A program made the translations under genes and the position numbers. The notes below the pieces were generated by a model. It was not told where the DNA came from and ran no database searches. It saw nothing but the letters and a program-made list of their open reading frames with translations. From positions 558,001 through 622,000 of the forward strand of contig OZ244173.1 of assembly GCA_965216515.1 (NCBI GenBank): a stretch of 64,000 nucleotides of DNA, written 5' to 3'. This DNA is from CAXMRP01 sp965216515 (GTDB lineage: Bacteria; Pseudomonadota; Alphaproteobacteria; Rhizobiales; Afifellaceae). Of this stretch, positions 1 through 8,190 are shown piece after piece. Each line of letters opens with the position of its first letter. The stretch's first letter is position 1.

Positions 1-1047
1 ATCGGCTCCGCTGTTGCGCCGCAACACGGGGCCGACGCCGGTTCGCTGATGAAAAGCGCCGACCTGGCGGTGACCAGTGCCAAGCAGGATGGTGGCAACC
101 GCAGCGTCCATTTCGGACCCGCCTCGCGGATCGGCCGCGCGATGCGCTCCGAGGAGGAGACGCTTCTGCGATCGGCGCTTTCAAACGACTGGATCAAGGC
201 CTACCTGCAGCCGATATTCGACCTGCGCGAGCGCCGGCTGATGGGGTTTGAGGCGCTGGCCCGGATCGAGCACCCGGAGCGGGGTTTGATCGTTCCCGAC
301 GCCTTTTTGCCGATGGCCGAGGAAACCGGCCTGATCGAGCCGGTAGCCGCGGTCGTCCATCGCCAGGCCATGGCCGCTGCCGCGGCGTGGCCCGATCATC
401 TCGATCTCGCCATCAACTTGTCGCCGGCCGAGTTCCGCAACACCAATGTCACCAACACGATAAAGGTGGCGCTCGCCGAAACCGGTCTTGTGGCCGAGCG
501 GGTGATGGTGGAAGTGACCGAACGGTTGTTTTCCGGCGACGCCACCGCGCCGGCGGAGCAGCTGCAGGCGCTCAAGGCCATGGGTGTCCTTTTGGCCCTG
601 GACGATTTCGGTTTTGGCCTGGCCGCGCTCACCCACCTGTGCGCCCATGATTTCGATGTCGTGAAGATCGATCGCACTGTGGTCCGTTCGCTGTCGGCGG
701 AACGCAGCGCCCGCCTGGTCGGCGTGATGATCGAGGCGGCAGACAAACTGGACATCATGGCGATTGCCGAGGGCGTGGAATCCGCCGAACAGGTCCAGGT
801 GCTGGCCAATCGCGGCTGCTTCCATGCGCAGGGCGATCTCTTTTCCGCGCCGCTGCCGATGGCCGATGTGGCGCCGATCATCATGAAAGATGTCAGGAAC
901 CGCACGAACGGCGCGGCCGGCGCGGCAGCGACCGGTGGCAGCGATGGCGCGCAGGAACCCGAAGATCGTGCCGGCGACGACATGGGCGGCGGCAATGCCG
1001 ATGCCCAAGCCAATATGTCCGAAGACGAAGCGGTCCGGCAGGCCTGA
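1..1047 (+). CDS. GGDEF-EAL cyclic-di-GMP phosphodiesterase, 3' part
   Basis: The reading frame is open from base 1, so the start lies outside the window. The first 36 codons look like the end of a GGDEF domain (ADLAVTSAKQDGGNR resembles the usual ADLALYRAKQ..GRN motif). A full EAL domain follows. The catalytic EALAR motif is near nt 250, then INLS, VTE, LDDFGFG, KIDR, AEGVE and a QGDLFSAPL ending. All the usual metal and substrate residues are present, so the EAL domain is probably an active c-di-GMP phosphodiesterase; whether the GGDEF half is active cannot be seen. About 45 Gly/Ala/Asp-rich residues form a disordered tail. The gene converges on the hydrolase at 1122-1787. Confidence 0.9.
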   Translation: MGSAVAPQHGADAGSLMKSADLAVTSAKQDGGNRSVHFGPASRIGRAMRSEEETLLRSALSNDWIKAYLQPIFDLRERRLMGFEALARIEHPERGLIVPDAFLPMAEETGLIEPVAAVVHRQAMAAAAAWPDHLDLAINLSPAEFRNTNVTNTIKVALAETGLVAERVMVEVTERLFSGDATAPAEQLQALKAMGVLLALDDFGFGLAALTHLCAHDFDVVKIDRTVVRSLSAERSARLVGVMIEAADKLDIMAIAEGVESAEQVQVLANRGCFHAQGDLFSAPLPMADVAPIIMKDVRNRTNGAAGAAATGGSDGAQEPEDRAGDDMGGGNADAQANMSEDEAVRQA

Positions 1048-1094
1048 CGGGCGGGAAACCGGTGCCCTCGGGGGTTGGGCCGGGATTCGGGCAG

Positions 1095-1115
1095 GCGCCG
1101 GCGGGATGCCGGCGC
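1095..1115. terminator. Convergent hairpin between the EAL gene and the hydrolase
   Basis: A perfect 8-bp GC stem (GCGCCGGC, loop GGGAT, GCCGGCGC) lies in the 74-bp gap between two convergent genes. Position suggests a two-way terminator. There is no U-tract on either side, so an intrinsic terminator is not certain. Confidence 0.4.
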
Positions 1116-1121
1116 TGATTG

Positions 1122-1787
1122 CTAGCGCGAAGCGTTGCCGCTTTCGATTTCGGCCAACCGGCGATCGAGATATTCGGAGCACTCGTCGATCAGCGTATCG
1201 ACATGGCCTTCGAAGAAATGGTTGGCCGCCGGCACCGATTTCTGTTCCACCGTGATGCCCTTTTGTGCCTTCAGCTTGTCGACCAGCGTCTGGACCGCGT
1301 CCGGCGGCGAGACCCGGTCCTCCACGCCGTGGATGATCAGGCCGGAGGAAGGGCAGGGCGCGAGGAAGGAGAAGTCGTAGAGGTTGGGTTGAGGCGCAAT
1401 GGACATGAAACCTTCCACTTCCGGCCTGCGCATCAGCAATTGCATGCCGATCCACGAACCGAAGGAAAAGCCGGCGATCCAGACACCGCGCGAATCCGGA
1501 TGCAGCGACTGGATCCAGTCGAGTGCCGCTGCGGCATCGGAAAGCTCGCCCACGCCATGATCGAAATACCCCTGGCTGCGCCCGACGCCCCGAAAGTTGA
1601 ACCGCAGGGCGGTAAAGCCGCGTTCCTGGAACATGTAGAACAACCGGTAGACGATCTGGTTGTTCATGGTGCCGCCGAAGCGGGAATGGGGATGCAGCAC
1701 CAGGCCGATCGGCGCGGTTTTCTCGCTGGCCGGCTGGTAGCGGCCCTCAAGCCGGCCGTCCGGTCCGGCAAAGATGACTTCTGGCAT
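1122..1787 (-). CDS. Alpha/beta hydrolase (COG2945-like)
   Basis: A 221-residue cytoplasmic alpha/beta hydrolase. The early HPHSRFGGTMNN block forms the oxyanion-hole region of this family, the nucleophile elbow is GFSFG with Ser108, the acid is Asp157 in GVEDRVSPP, and the base is His190 in AANHFF. The ATG at 1787 fits family length; the frame is open about 30 codons further upstream, but that extension has no family resemblance. The substrate is unknown; members are annotated as esterases or dienelactone-hydrolase-like. It is divergent from the SUF operon and could share its control region. Confidence 0.88.
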   Translation of the reverse strand: MPEVIFAGPDGRLEGRYQPASEKTAPIGLVLHPHSRFGGTMNNQIVYRLFYMFQERGFTALRFNFRGVGRSQGYFDHGVGELSDAAAALDWIQSLHPDSRGVWIAGFSFGSWIGMQLLMRRPEVEGFMSIAPQPNLYDFSFLAPCPSSGLIIHGVEDRVSPPDAVQTLVDKLKAQKGITVEQKSVPAANHFFEGHVDTLIDECSEYLDRRLAEIESGNASR

Positions 1788-1832
1788 GAAATATCCGTCT
1801 CTGGAATCGGGTTCAGGCAGGCATCGGGTTTC

Positions 1833-1862
1833 TTGACAGGAATGCGACAGTCCACCTAAGTA
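1833..1862 (+). promoter_or_regulatory. Candidate sigma-70 promoter of the SUF operon
   Basis: A perfect -35 hexamer TTGACA (1833-1838) is followed after 18 bp by TAAGTA (1857-1862), a weak -10. Orientation is toward the cysteine desulfurase. The weak -10 and the long leader keep confidence modest. Confidence 0.4.
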
Positions 1863-1865
1863 CAG

Positions 1866-1882
1866 TTTGGAATGGTTCAAAA
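1866..1882. promoter_or_regulatory. Candidate Irr (ICE-type) operator
   Basis: The 17-bp imperfect inverted repeat TTTGGAATGGTTCAAAA matches 12 of 14 fixed positions of the Irr motif as I remember it (TTTAGAA, three free bases, TTCTAAA). It begins four bases after the candidate -10, where a bound repressor would block transcription. Irr is the iron/haem-responsive regulator of Rhizobiales and suf operons are among its known targets. Binding is inferred from sequence only. Confidence 0.42.
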
Positions 1883-2114
1883 CTGCGATGGCGGGCCGCC
1901 GCCGCCATCCGGGCCGGCGCGGCGCTATCTAAACACCGAAAAGCGGACGGATTACAAGCGTTTCGCGACTTGCGACCGCGCCAGAGCCGAAAATTCGCCG
2001 AAAACCGGCACCCCGATCGGCCCCGAAAACGCCGGATGGGGTGCGGCACAAGGCGATGCAAGAGGCAACGGCGCGCCGCAAGAGATCGGGCGGCAGGAGA
2101 ATGCAGGATCGATC

Positions 2115-3281
2115 ATGAGCGATACGGCGATCTATCTCGATGCCAATGCGTCCATGCCGCTGCGCGTGGACTCGCGCGCGGCGATGGTTGCCGCGCTTGA
2201 TCTGACGGGCAATGCCTCCTCCACCCATGCCGCCGGGCGCGCCGGCCGCCGCATCATCGAGGACGCCCGCCGACAGGTCGCGGCATTGGCCGGCGCCACT
2301 GCCCGCAACGTCGTATTCACGAGCGGCGCCACGGAAGCGGCAAACATGGCGCTGACCCCCGATTGGCAGATTGCCGGCCAGGCCGTGCGCATTGGCCACC
2401 TTTATGTCGGTGCCACCGAACACGCTTGTGTCCGCGCCGGCGGTGGGTTTGCCGCCGACCGGATCACAGTTGTGCCGGTTTGTCCGGACGGCCGGCTTGA
2501 TCGCCAGGCCCTGAAAGCGGCCCTTGCCGCCCACGACCACAGCGCCGGTCCGCCACTTGTCGCCACCATGCTTGCCAACAACGAGACCGGAGTCATCCAT
2601 CCTGTCGCTGATATTGCGCAAATCGTGAAAGATGCCGGGGGTGTCCTGTTTTGTGACGCGGTACAGGCTGCCGGCCGTATCCCCGTGGAGATGGATGGCC
2701 TGGGCGCCCATGCGATGGCGCTCTCCGGCCACAAGCTCGGCGGCCCGCAAGGCGTCGGTGCCCTTGTCCTGGCCGCCGGCGATTGCGCGCCGGCGCCGTT
2801 GATCAGGGGCGGCGGCCAGGAGATGAACCGGCGCGGTGGCACTCAAAATATCGCCGCAATCGCCGGTTTTGGCGTTGCAGCGGCGGGCGCGGCGCACGAT
2901 ATGGCGGTTATGGAGAGCATCGCAGTGCTGCGCGACCGTCTTGAGGCGGGTATTTTGGATCTCACCCCCGACGTTTCGGTCGCCGGCGCCGGGGCCGGGC
3001 GGCTGGCCAACACCAGCCTCATGGTCCGGCCGGCAGTGCCGGCCGAAACCGTCGTCATCGCTTTTGATCTGGAAGGTATTGCCGTCTCCGCCGGCGCCGC
3101 CTGCTCCTCAGGCACGGTCGAACCGAGCCATGTCCTGCGGGCAATGGGCTATTCACCGGACGAAGCCCGGTGTGGGATCCGGATGAGCCTCAATTCGGGG
3201 ACCACGGAGACAGAAATCGACCGAACACTTGCCGTTTGGCGGAAAATATGCCGAAAGGGGAGCGGCAGGCACGCAGCCTGA
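2115..3281 (+). CDS. Cysteine desulfurase, NifS/IscS type
   Basis: A 388-residue PLP enzyme that takes sulfur from cysteine for iron-sulfur cluster assembly. The PLP lysine is Lys207 in SGHKLGG, and the persulfide cysteine is Cys329 in SAGAACSSG, a class I (NifS/IscS) loop. The frame is open to 1872, but homology begins at the ATG at 2115, with AGGAGA 14 nt upstream. It is the first gene of the SUF operon. The operon also has a class II SufS, so two desulfurases are present, a common alphaproteobacterial arrangement. Division of labour between them cannot be inferred here. Confidence 0.92.
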   Translation: MSDTAIYLDANASMPLRVDSRAAMVAALDLTGNASSTHAAGRAGRRIIEDARRQVAALAGATARNVVFTSGATEAANMALTPDWQIAGQAVRIGHLYVGATEHACVRAGGGFAADRITVVPVCPDGRLDRQALKAALAAHDHSAGPPLVATMLANNETGVIHPVADIAQIVKDAGGVLFCDAVQAAGRIPVEMDGLGAHAMALSGHKLGGPQGVGALVLAAGDCAPAPLIRGGGQEMNRRGGTQNIAAIAGFGVAAAGAAHDMAVMESIAVLRDRLEAGILDLTPDVSVAGAGAGRLANTSLMVRPAVPAETVVIAFDLEGIAVSAGAACSSGTVEPSHVLRAMGYSPDEARCGIRMSLNSGTTETEIDRTLAVWRKICRKGSGRHAA

Positions 3282-3372
3282 GAATTATTCCGGTGCGGGG
3301 GTCGGATCGGACCGTCCGCACAACGTGACATAACCAACCGGCAGGCTCTTGAACCTGCTAAGGAGGGTGGAA

Positions 3373-4896
3373 ATGCCGGCAGTCCGGGAGACCGTCGAAC
3401 AGGTTCGGGCGCTCGACGTCGACAAGTACAAGTACGGCTTTGAAACCGCCATCGAATCTGACAAGGCGCCCAAAGGCCTGAATGAGGATATCGTCCGTTT
3501 CATCTCGGCAAAAAAGAATGAACCGGGGTGGATGACTGACTGGCGCCTTGATGCATATCGGCGCTGGCTGACCATGAGCGAGCCGACCTGGGCACGGGTC
3601 GATTATCCGAAAATCGACTACCAGGATCTCTATTATTACGCCGCGCCCAAATCGATGAGCGGGCCCAAGAGCCTCGATGAGGTCGATCCGGAGATTCTGG
3701 CCACCTACGAAAAGCTCGGCATTCCGCTGAAGGAGCAGGAGATTCTGGCCGGCGTGCGCAAACAGGGCGAGCCCAGCACGCTGGATGAGGACGCCCCGGC
3801 CTCCGAATACGGTTCCGGCCGCGTCGCCGTCGATGCCGTCTTCGACAGCGTCTCCGTGGTTACCACCTTCAAGGAGGAATTGAAGAAGGCCGGCGTCATC
3901 TTCATGCCGATCTCCGAGGCCCTGCAGGAGCATCCCGACCTGGTGCGTCAATATCTGGGCACCGTGGTCCCGGTCAGCGACAATTTCTTCGCCACCCTCA
4001 ATTCGGCGGTCTTTTCCGACGGTTCCTTCGTCTATGTGCCGCCCGGCGTGCGCTGCCCCATGGAACTGTCCACCTATTTCCGCATGAACGAGCGCAACAC
4101 CGGCCAGTTCGAGCGCACGCTGATCATTGCCGACAAGGGCGCCTATGTCTCCTATCTGGAGGGCTGCACCGCGCCCATGCGCGATGAGAACCAGCTTCAC
4201 GCCGCCGTCGTGGAACTGGTGGCGCTGGACGATGCGGAGATCAAATATTCCACTGTCCAGAACTGGTATCCCGGCGACGCCGACGGCAAGGGCGGCGTCT
4301 ACAACTTCGTCACCAAACGCGGCGACTGCCGGGGCGCCAATTCGCACATATCCTGGACCCAGGTGGAGACCGGTTCGGCGATCACCTGGAAATATCCCTC
4401 CTGCATTCTGCGCGGTGACAATTCCGAAGGCGAGTTCTACTCCATCGCCATCTCCAACGGTTGCCAGCAGGTGGATTCCGGCACCAAGATGATCCACTTG
4501 GGAAAGAACACCAAAAGCCGGATCATCTCCAAGGGCATTTCCGCCGGCCGTTCAAACAACACCTATCGCGGGCTGGTTTCGGCAAATCGGAAGGCCGCCG
4601 GCGCCCGCAATTTCACCCAGTGCGATTCGCTGTTGATCGGCGACCGGTGCGGCGCCCACACGGTGCCGTACATAGAATCCAGGAACGCCGGCGCCGTCTT
4701 CGAGCACGAGGCGACCACCTCCAGGATTTCCGATGAACAGCTTTTTTACTGCCTCCAGCGCGGCATGAACGAGGAGGAGGCGATCGCGCTCATCGTCAAC
4801 GGCTTCGCCCGCGAGGTGATCCAGAAACTGCCGATGGAGTTCATGGCCGAGACCCAGCGGTTGATCGGCATATCACTGGAAGGGAGCGTGGGGTGA
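3373..4896 (+). CDS. sufB: Fe-S cluster assembly scaffold SufB
   Basis: A 507-residue subunit of the SufBC2D scaffold on which Fe-S clusters are built in the cytoplasm. Recognised over its whole length, including the VPPGVRCPMELSTYFR block, the SYLEGCTAP segment, and the C-terminal region with RCGAHTVPYIE and EHEA. The start at 3373 is fixed by a strong AGGAGGG Shine-Dalgarno at 3361-3367; an in-frame ATG at 3349 lies ahead of it. The stop sits in a TGATG overlap. The last 55 bases are duplicated at 5463-5519 after a nuclease insertion, but SufB itself is complete. Confidence 0.97.
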   Translation: MPAVRETVEQVRALDVDKYKYGFETAIESDKAPKGLNEDIVRFISAKKNEPGWMTDWRLDAYRRWLTMSEPTWARVDYPKIDYQDLYYYAAPKSMSGPKSLDEVDPEILATYEKLGIPLKEQEILAGVRKQGEPSTLDEDAPASEYGSGRVAVDAVFDSVSVVTTFKEELKKAGVIFMPISEALQEHPDLVRQYLGTVVPVSDNFFATLNSAVFSDGSFVYVPPGVRCPMELSTYFRMNERNTGQFERTLIIADKGAYVSYLEGCTAPMRDENQLHAAVVELVALDDAEIKYSTVQNWYPGDADGKGGVYNFVTKRGDCRGANSHISWTQVETGSAITWKYPSCILRGDNSEGEFYSIAISNGCQQVDSGTKMIHLGKNTKSRIISKGISAGRSNNTYRGLVSANRKAAGARNFTQCDSLLIGDRCGAHTVPYIESRNAGAVFEHEATTSRISDEQLFYCLQRGMNEEEAIALIVNGFAREVIQKLPMEFMAETQRLIGISLEGSVG

Positions 4897-4898
4897 TG
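4842..4898. repeat. 57-bp direct repeat, left copy (sufB 3' end)
   Basis: This segment covers the last sufB codons, its stop codon and an overlapping ATG. It recurs at 5463-5519 with only two mismatches (4855 C versus A, 4872 A versus T). The two copies bracket the 564-bp segment 4899-5462. It behaves like an unusually long target duplication. Confidence 0.9.
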
Positions 4899-4919
4899 GG
4901 AACCCTTGTCGCTCCGCTC

Positions 4920-5037
4920 TCCTCGGGCCTGTCCGGTCCGTCATCCTCCGGCCTGTCCGGTCCGTCATCCTCGGGCTTGTCCGGTCCGTCATCCTCCGGC
5001 CTGTCCGGTCCGTCATCCTCGGGCTTGTCCCGAGGAT
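4920..5037. repeat. 24-bp tandem array ending in a palindrome
   Basis: Units starting TCATCCTC and ending CCGGTCCG repeat head to tail every 24 bp: a partial unit at 4920-4940, then 4941, 4965 and 4989. A final diverged unit at 5013 closes into a hairpin (arms ATCCTCGGG 5015-5023 and CCCGAGGAT 5029-5037, loop CTTGT). The units have no spacers between them, so this is not CRISPR. The palindrome type is familiar as a dispersed intergenic repeat in many alphaproteobacteria. Confidence 0.88.
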
Positions 5038-5060
5038 CTGAGTAATCACGGAGCAAGCGG

Positions 5061-5402
5061 TTGACCGGGATCGTCTACATGATGTCCGACAAGCCTCGCG
5101 GGGTGATCTATATCGGCGTTACAAGTGATTTGCAGGGCCGGGTATGGGAGCACCGCAGCGGTGTGCGAAAGGGGTTCACGTCCAGATACAAGGCAAGGAA
5201 CCTTGTGTGGTTTGAACGCCATCCGAATATCGTTCTTGCAATACGACGCGAGAAATCCCTGAAACGCTATCGGCGCGAATGGAAAGCCAAACTGATCGAG
5301 GGCCTAAATCCGACCTGGTTGGACTTGTATGAGCGCATCGACGAAATCGAAAATGACTACCGGCCGCATCCAAATACGAGAATGTGGAATGACTACCATT
5401 GA
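5061..5402 (+). CDS. GIY-YIG nuclease family protein (UPF0213-like)
   Basis: A small single-domain predicted endonuclease of 113 residues. The GIY and YIG strands are IVYMM (Tyr6) and VIYIG (Tyr17-Gly19); Arg27, His31 in RVWEHR, Glu64 in REK and the NPTWLDLY tail match this family. The TTG start is supported by GGAG at 5050-5053, seven bases away. Base composition is visibly lower in GC than the flanking suf genes, which suggests acquisition. It lies inside the SUF operon between sufB and the cupin gene, is co-oriented, and is enclosed by inverted hairpins and a 57-bp duplication. A role in Fe-S assembly is unlikely. Confidence 0.85.
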   Translation: MTGIVYMMSDKPRGVIYIGVTSDLQGRVWEHRSGVRKGFTSRYKARNLVWFERHPNIVLAIRREKSLKRYRREWKAKLIEGLNPTWLDLYERIDEIENDYRPHPNTRMWNDYH

Positions 5403-5413
5403 GAAGGGATTGG

Positions 5414-5436
5414 ATCCTCGGGACAAGCCCGAGGAT
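5414..5436. repeat. Palindromic hairpin, right side of the insert
   Basis: A perfect 9-bp stem (ATCCTCGGG 5414-5422, CCCGAGGAT 5428-5436) with loop ACAAG. The loop is the reverse complement of the left hairpin's loop CTTGT, so the two hairpins face each other across the nuclease gene like terminal inverted repeats. It could also act as a terminator or mRNA-stabilising element. Confidence 0.85.
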
Positions 5437-5462
5437 GACGGGTACGTGTTGCCCGGAATGGG

Positions 5463-5519
5463 CATGGCCGAGACCAAGCGGTTGATCGGCATTTCACTGG
5501 AAGGGAGCGTGGGGTGATG
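5463..5519. repeat. 57-bp direct repeat, right copy
   Basis: Copy of 4842-4898, 55 of 57 bases identical. It ends in the ATG used by the cupin gene, so that gene keeps the ribosome-binding segment AAGGGAGCG it presumably had when it directly followed sufB. Confidence 0.9.
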
Positions 5520-6017
5520 ACCGACAAGATCAAACCCGTGATCAATCTCGCCGACGTGCCATTGCGCGAAAACGGCCATGGCGACAAGTTCGCCGCCAGG
5601 ATCGGCACATTCGGCCACATGATCGGATCCACCGGCATCGGCTGCATGCTGCATGTGGTGGAGCCGGGCAAGACGGCGTTCCCGTTCCACGCCCACCACG
5701 CCATCGACGAATTGTTCGTGATCCTGGAAGGCGAGGGGACCTATCGCTTCGGTGAAGAGACCTATTCCGTCAAGGCCGGCGATGTGCTGGCCGCGCCCAC
5801 CGGCGGCCCGGAGGTCGCCCACCAGATCACCAATACCGGCGGAGAAGCGCTGAAATATCTCGGTATTTCAACCAAAATTGACACGGAAGTTGTCGAATAT
5901 CCCGATTCCGGCAAGTTCGCTGTCATGTCCCGGTTTGACTGGAGCGATCCCGATGCCGGCGGCATCCGCTATATCGGGCGGCTCGACAGCGCGCTCGGCT
6001 ATTGGGACGGCGAATGA
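5517..6017 (+). CDS. Cupin-domain protein within the SUF operon
   Basis: A 166-residue cytoplasmic protein with a cupin_2 barrel. The metal-binding motif 1 is visible as HAHHAIDELFVILEGEG near residues 60-76, and motif 2 as GDVLAAPTGGPEVAHQI. The fold binds a metal or small ligand; the substrate is unknown. The ATG at 5517 overlaps the duplicated sufB-like stop in TGATG, indicating that before the insertion the gene was coupled directly to sufB. The position between sufB and sufC suggests a link to Fe-S or sulfur metabolism, but this is context only. Confidence 0.82.
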   Translation: MTDKIKPVINLADVPLRENGHGDKFAARIGTFGHMIGSTGIGCMLHVVEPGKTAFPFHAHHAIDELFVILEGEGTYRFGEETYSVKAGDVLAAPTGGPEVAHQITNTGGEALKYLGISTKIDTEVVEYPDSGKFAVMSRFDWSDPDAGGIRYIGRLDSALGYWDGE

Positions 6018-6095
6018 ACCGCGCCGAAGCCCCGACGCTAGAATTTGGTCTGGCACTTGAATCTGGCCCGACACCAAAAGTTGGAAAGACACACG

Positions 6096-6851
<756 letters not shown>

Positions 6852-6852
6852 C

Positions 6853-8190
6853 ATGGGCGCCGAAGCCGCACCCGACATTGCGTCCGCCGGTTCCGGCCGC
6901 ATCCGGACACCGGCCGAGCTCTCAGTGCTGGACCGGCTTCAGGCGCTCGCCGGTGGCGGCACCGCGGGTGAGGACGCTCGTGACAATGTCATCGCGCTCA
7001 TTCGGGAGAACGGTCTTCCCCACCGCCGGATCGAGGCCTGGAAATACACCGATCTGAGAACCCTTCTCGGCGAAGTTCCGCCGCTGGCCGTTCCCCCGGA
7101 AAGTGGCGCGGCCTCGGCCGCGCTCAAGGCCGGCACGGCTTTCGTCGATGCGGCCCGCCTGCCGGTTGTGAATGGCCAGGTCATCGACACACTCGCCGAT
7201 TCCCTGCCACAAGGGGTTACGCAGCGTAAAGCGGCCGATGGCGGCGGGGAGGCGGATGAACCGCCGGGTGCCGCCGATGCAATCGGCCTTTTCCACCGCG
7301 CTTTCGCCACTCCGGGGTTGGCGCTTGCTGTCGCCACCGGGGCGAGACCCGATCGGGCAATTGCGCTTGTCCATGCCATGTCTGGCGCCGCGCCGGCCCT
7401 GGCCGCGACCGGCCATTCGGTCACCGTCGGCGAAGGTGCGGCGGCGACAGTGATCGACCACCAGACCGGCCCCGATGGCGTTGCCTATCTGACAAATACC
7501 CGCAACACGGTACAGCTGGGCGAAAACGCCCGTCTCCATTGGATCATCGTGCAGGAGGAGGGCGACGAGGCGCGCCATCTCGGCCAGTTGAAGGCAACGC
7601 TTGCCAGAGGGGCGAGGCTGGATCTCACCGTCCTCAACGCCGGCGGCGCACTGGTCAGGCGGGAAATCATGATCGATATCGCAGGTTGCGATGCCGAACT
7701 TGCCATTCGTGGCGTCAATCTGATCGGCGGCTCCGCCCATGTCGACGTCACCACCACCTTGAATCATCGCGCCCCGGCAGCCACGGCGAGCGAAGTGTTC
7801 CGCAATATTGTGACCGATCGCGGCACCGGTATCTTTCAGGGGCAGATCAACGTCGACCGCCTGGCCCAGAAAACGGACGCCCAGATGGCCTGCAATACGT
7901 TGCTTTTGTCGCAGCGCGCCAGCTTCTCGGCCAAGCCGGAACTGGAGATATTCGCTGACGACGTGGTCTGCGGACATGGCGCCACGTGCGGTCAGATCGA
8001 TTCCGATGTGCTGTTTTTTCTGCGCGCCCGCGGCATCCCCGCCGACATCGCCGAAAAGATGATGGTTATGGCGTTCCTGGCCGGAAGCGTCGCGGAAATC
8101 GAGGATGTGAGGGTGCAGAATGCGCTTGCGACGCGCATTGGCGCCTGGATCGGCCTGCCGCCCGATGAAACGGGAGAGGTCGATGGCTGA
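6853..8190 (+). CDS. sufD: Fe-S cluster assembly scaffold SufD
   Basis: A 445-residue SufB paralogue and third component of the SufBC2D complex. The N-terminal helical part carries RIEAWKYTDLRTL, typical of SufD. The C-terminal beta-helix ends with the diagnostic block around SAKPELEIFADDVVCGHGATCGQID, followed by the MMVMAFLAG helix. The central region (about residues 125-180) is rich in Gly, Ala and Pro and variable. The gene follows sufC by one base and overlaps the sufS start by eight bases. Confidence 0.95.
   Translation: MGAEAAPDIASAGSGRIRTPAELSVLDRLQALAGGGTAGEDARDNVIALIRENGLPHRRIEAWKYTDLRTLLGEVPPLAVPPESGAASAALKAGTAFVDAARLPVVNGQVIDTLADSLPQGVTQRKAADGGGEADEPPGAADAIGLFHRAFATPGLALAVATGARPDRAIALVHAMSGAAPALAATGHSVTVGEGAAATVIDHQTGPDGVAYLTNTRNTVQLGENARLHWIIVQEEGDEARHLGQLKATLARGARLDLTVLNAGGALVRREIMIDIAGCDAELAIRGVNLIGGSAHVDVTTTLNHRAPAATASEVFRNIVTDRGTGIFQGQINVDRLAQKTDAQMACNTLLLSQRASFSAKPELEIFADDVVCGHGATCGQIDSDVLFFLRARGIPADIAEKMMVMAFLAGSVAEIEDVRVQNALATRIGAWIGLPPDETGEVDG

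Larger units (their letters stand above)
1788..2114. other. Divergent control region, hydrolase / SUF operon
   Basis: These 327 bp separate two divergent genes. They hold the promoter candidate and Irr-like box listed separately. The remaining part, about 1883-2114, would be a 5' leader of more than 200 nt for the SUF operon; I see no coding or riboswitch signature in it. No iscR gene is present, although iscR often heads this operon in alphaproteobacteria. Confidence 0.5.
4899..5462. mobile_element. Putative GIY-YIG / palindromic-repeat insertion unit
   Basis: This 564-bp segment lies between two copies of a 57-bp sequence that spans the sufB stop and the cupin start. Removing the segment plus one copy restores a direct sufB-cupin TGATG coupling. 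It contains the 24-bp array with its terminal hairpin, the nuclease gene 5061-5402, and a second hairpin in opposite orientation at 5414-5436. No DDE or serine recombinase is encoded. That the GIY-YIG protein drives movement is my inference; a chance duplication with later repeat growth is possible. Confidence 0.55.

Noticed and set aside
1872..2114. N-terminal extension of the cysteine desulfurase
   Set aside because: The frame is open, but its residues (Pro/Gly/Arg-rich) do not match the family and it would overlap the Irr-like box.
4920..5037. Regular repeats suggesting a CRISPR array
   Set aside because: The 24-bp units follow each other with no spacers, and no cas gene is present.
4841..5056. 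Minus-strand frame encoding repeated DKPEDDGPDRPEDDG units
   Set aside because: It is only the translation of the 24-bp tandem array and the sufB end; no ribosome site or homologue pattern was seen.
5329..5517. Short frame ending in the same residues as SufB
   Set aside because: It arises from the 57-bp duplicated sufB end read after the nuclease gene and hairpin. It is a by-product of the insertion, not a gene.
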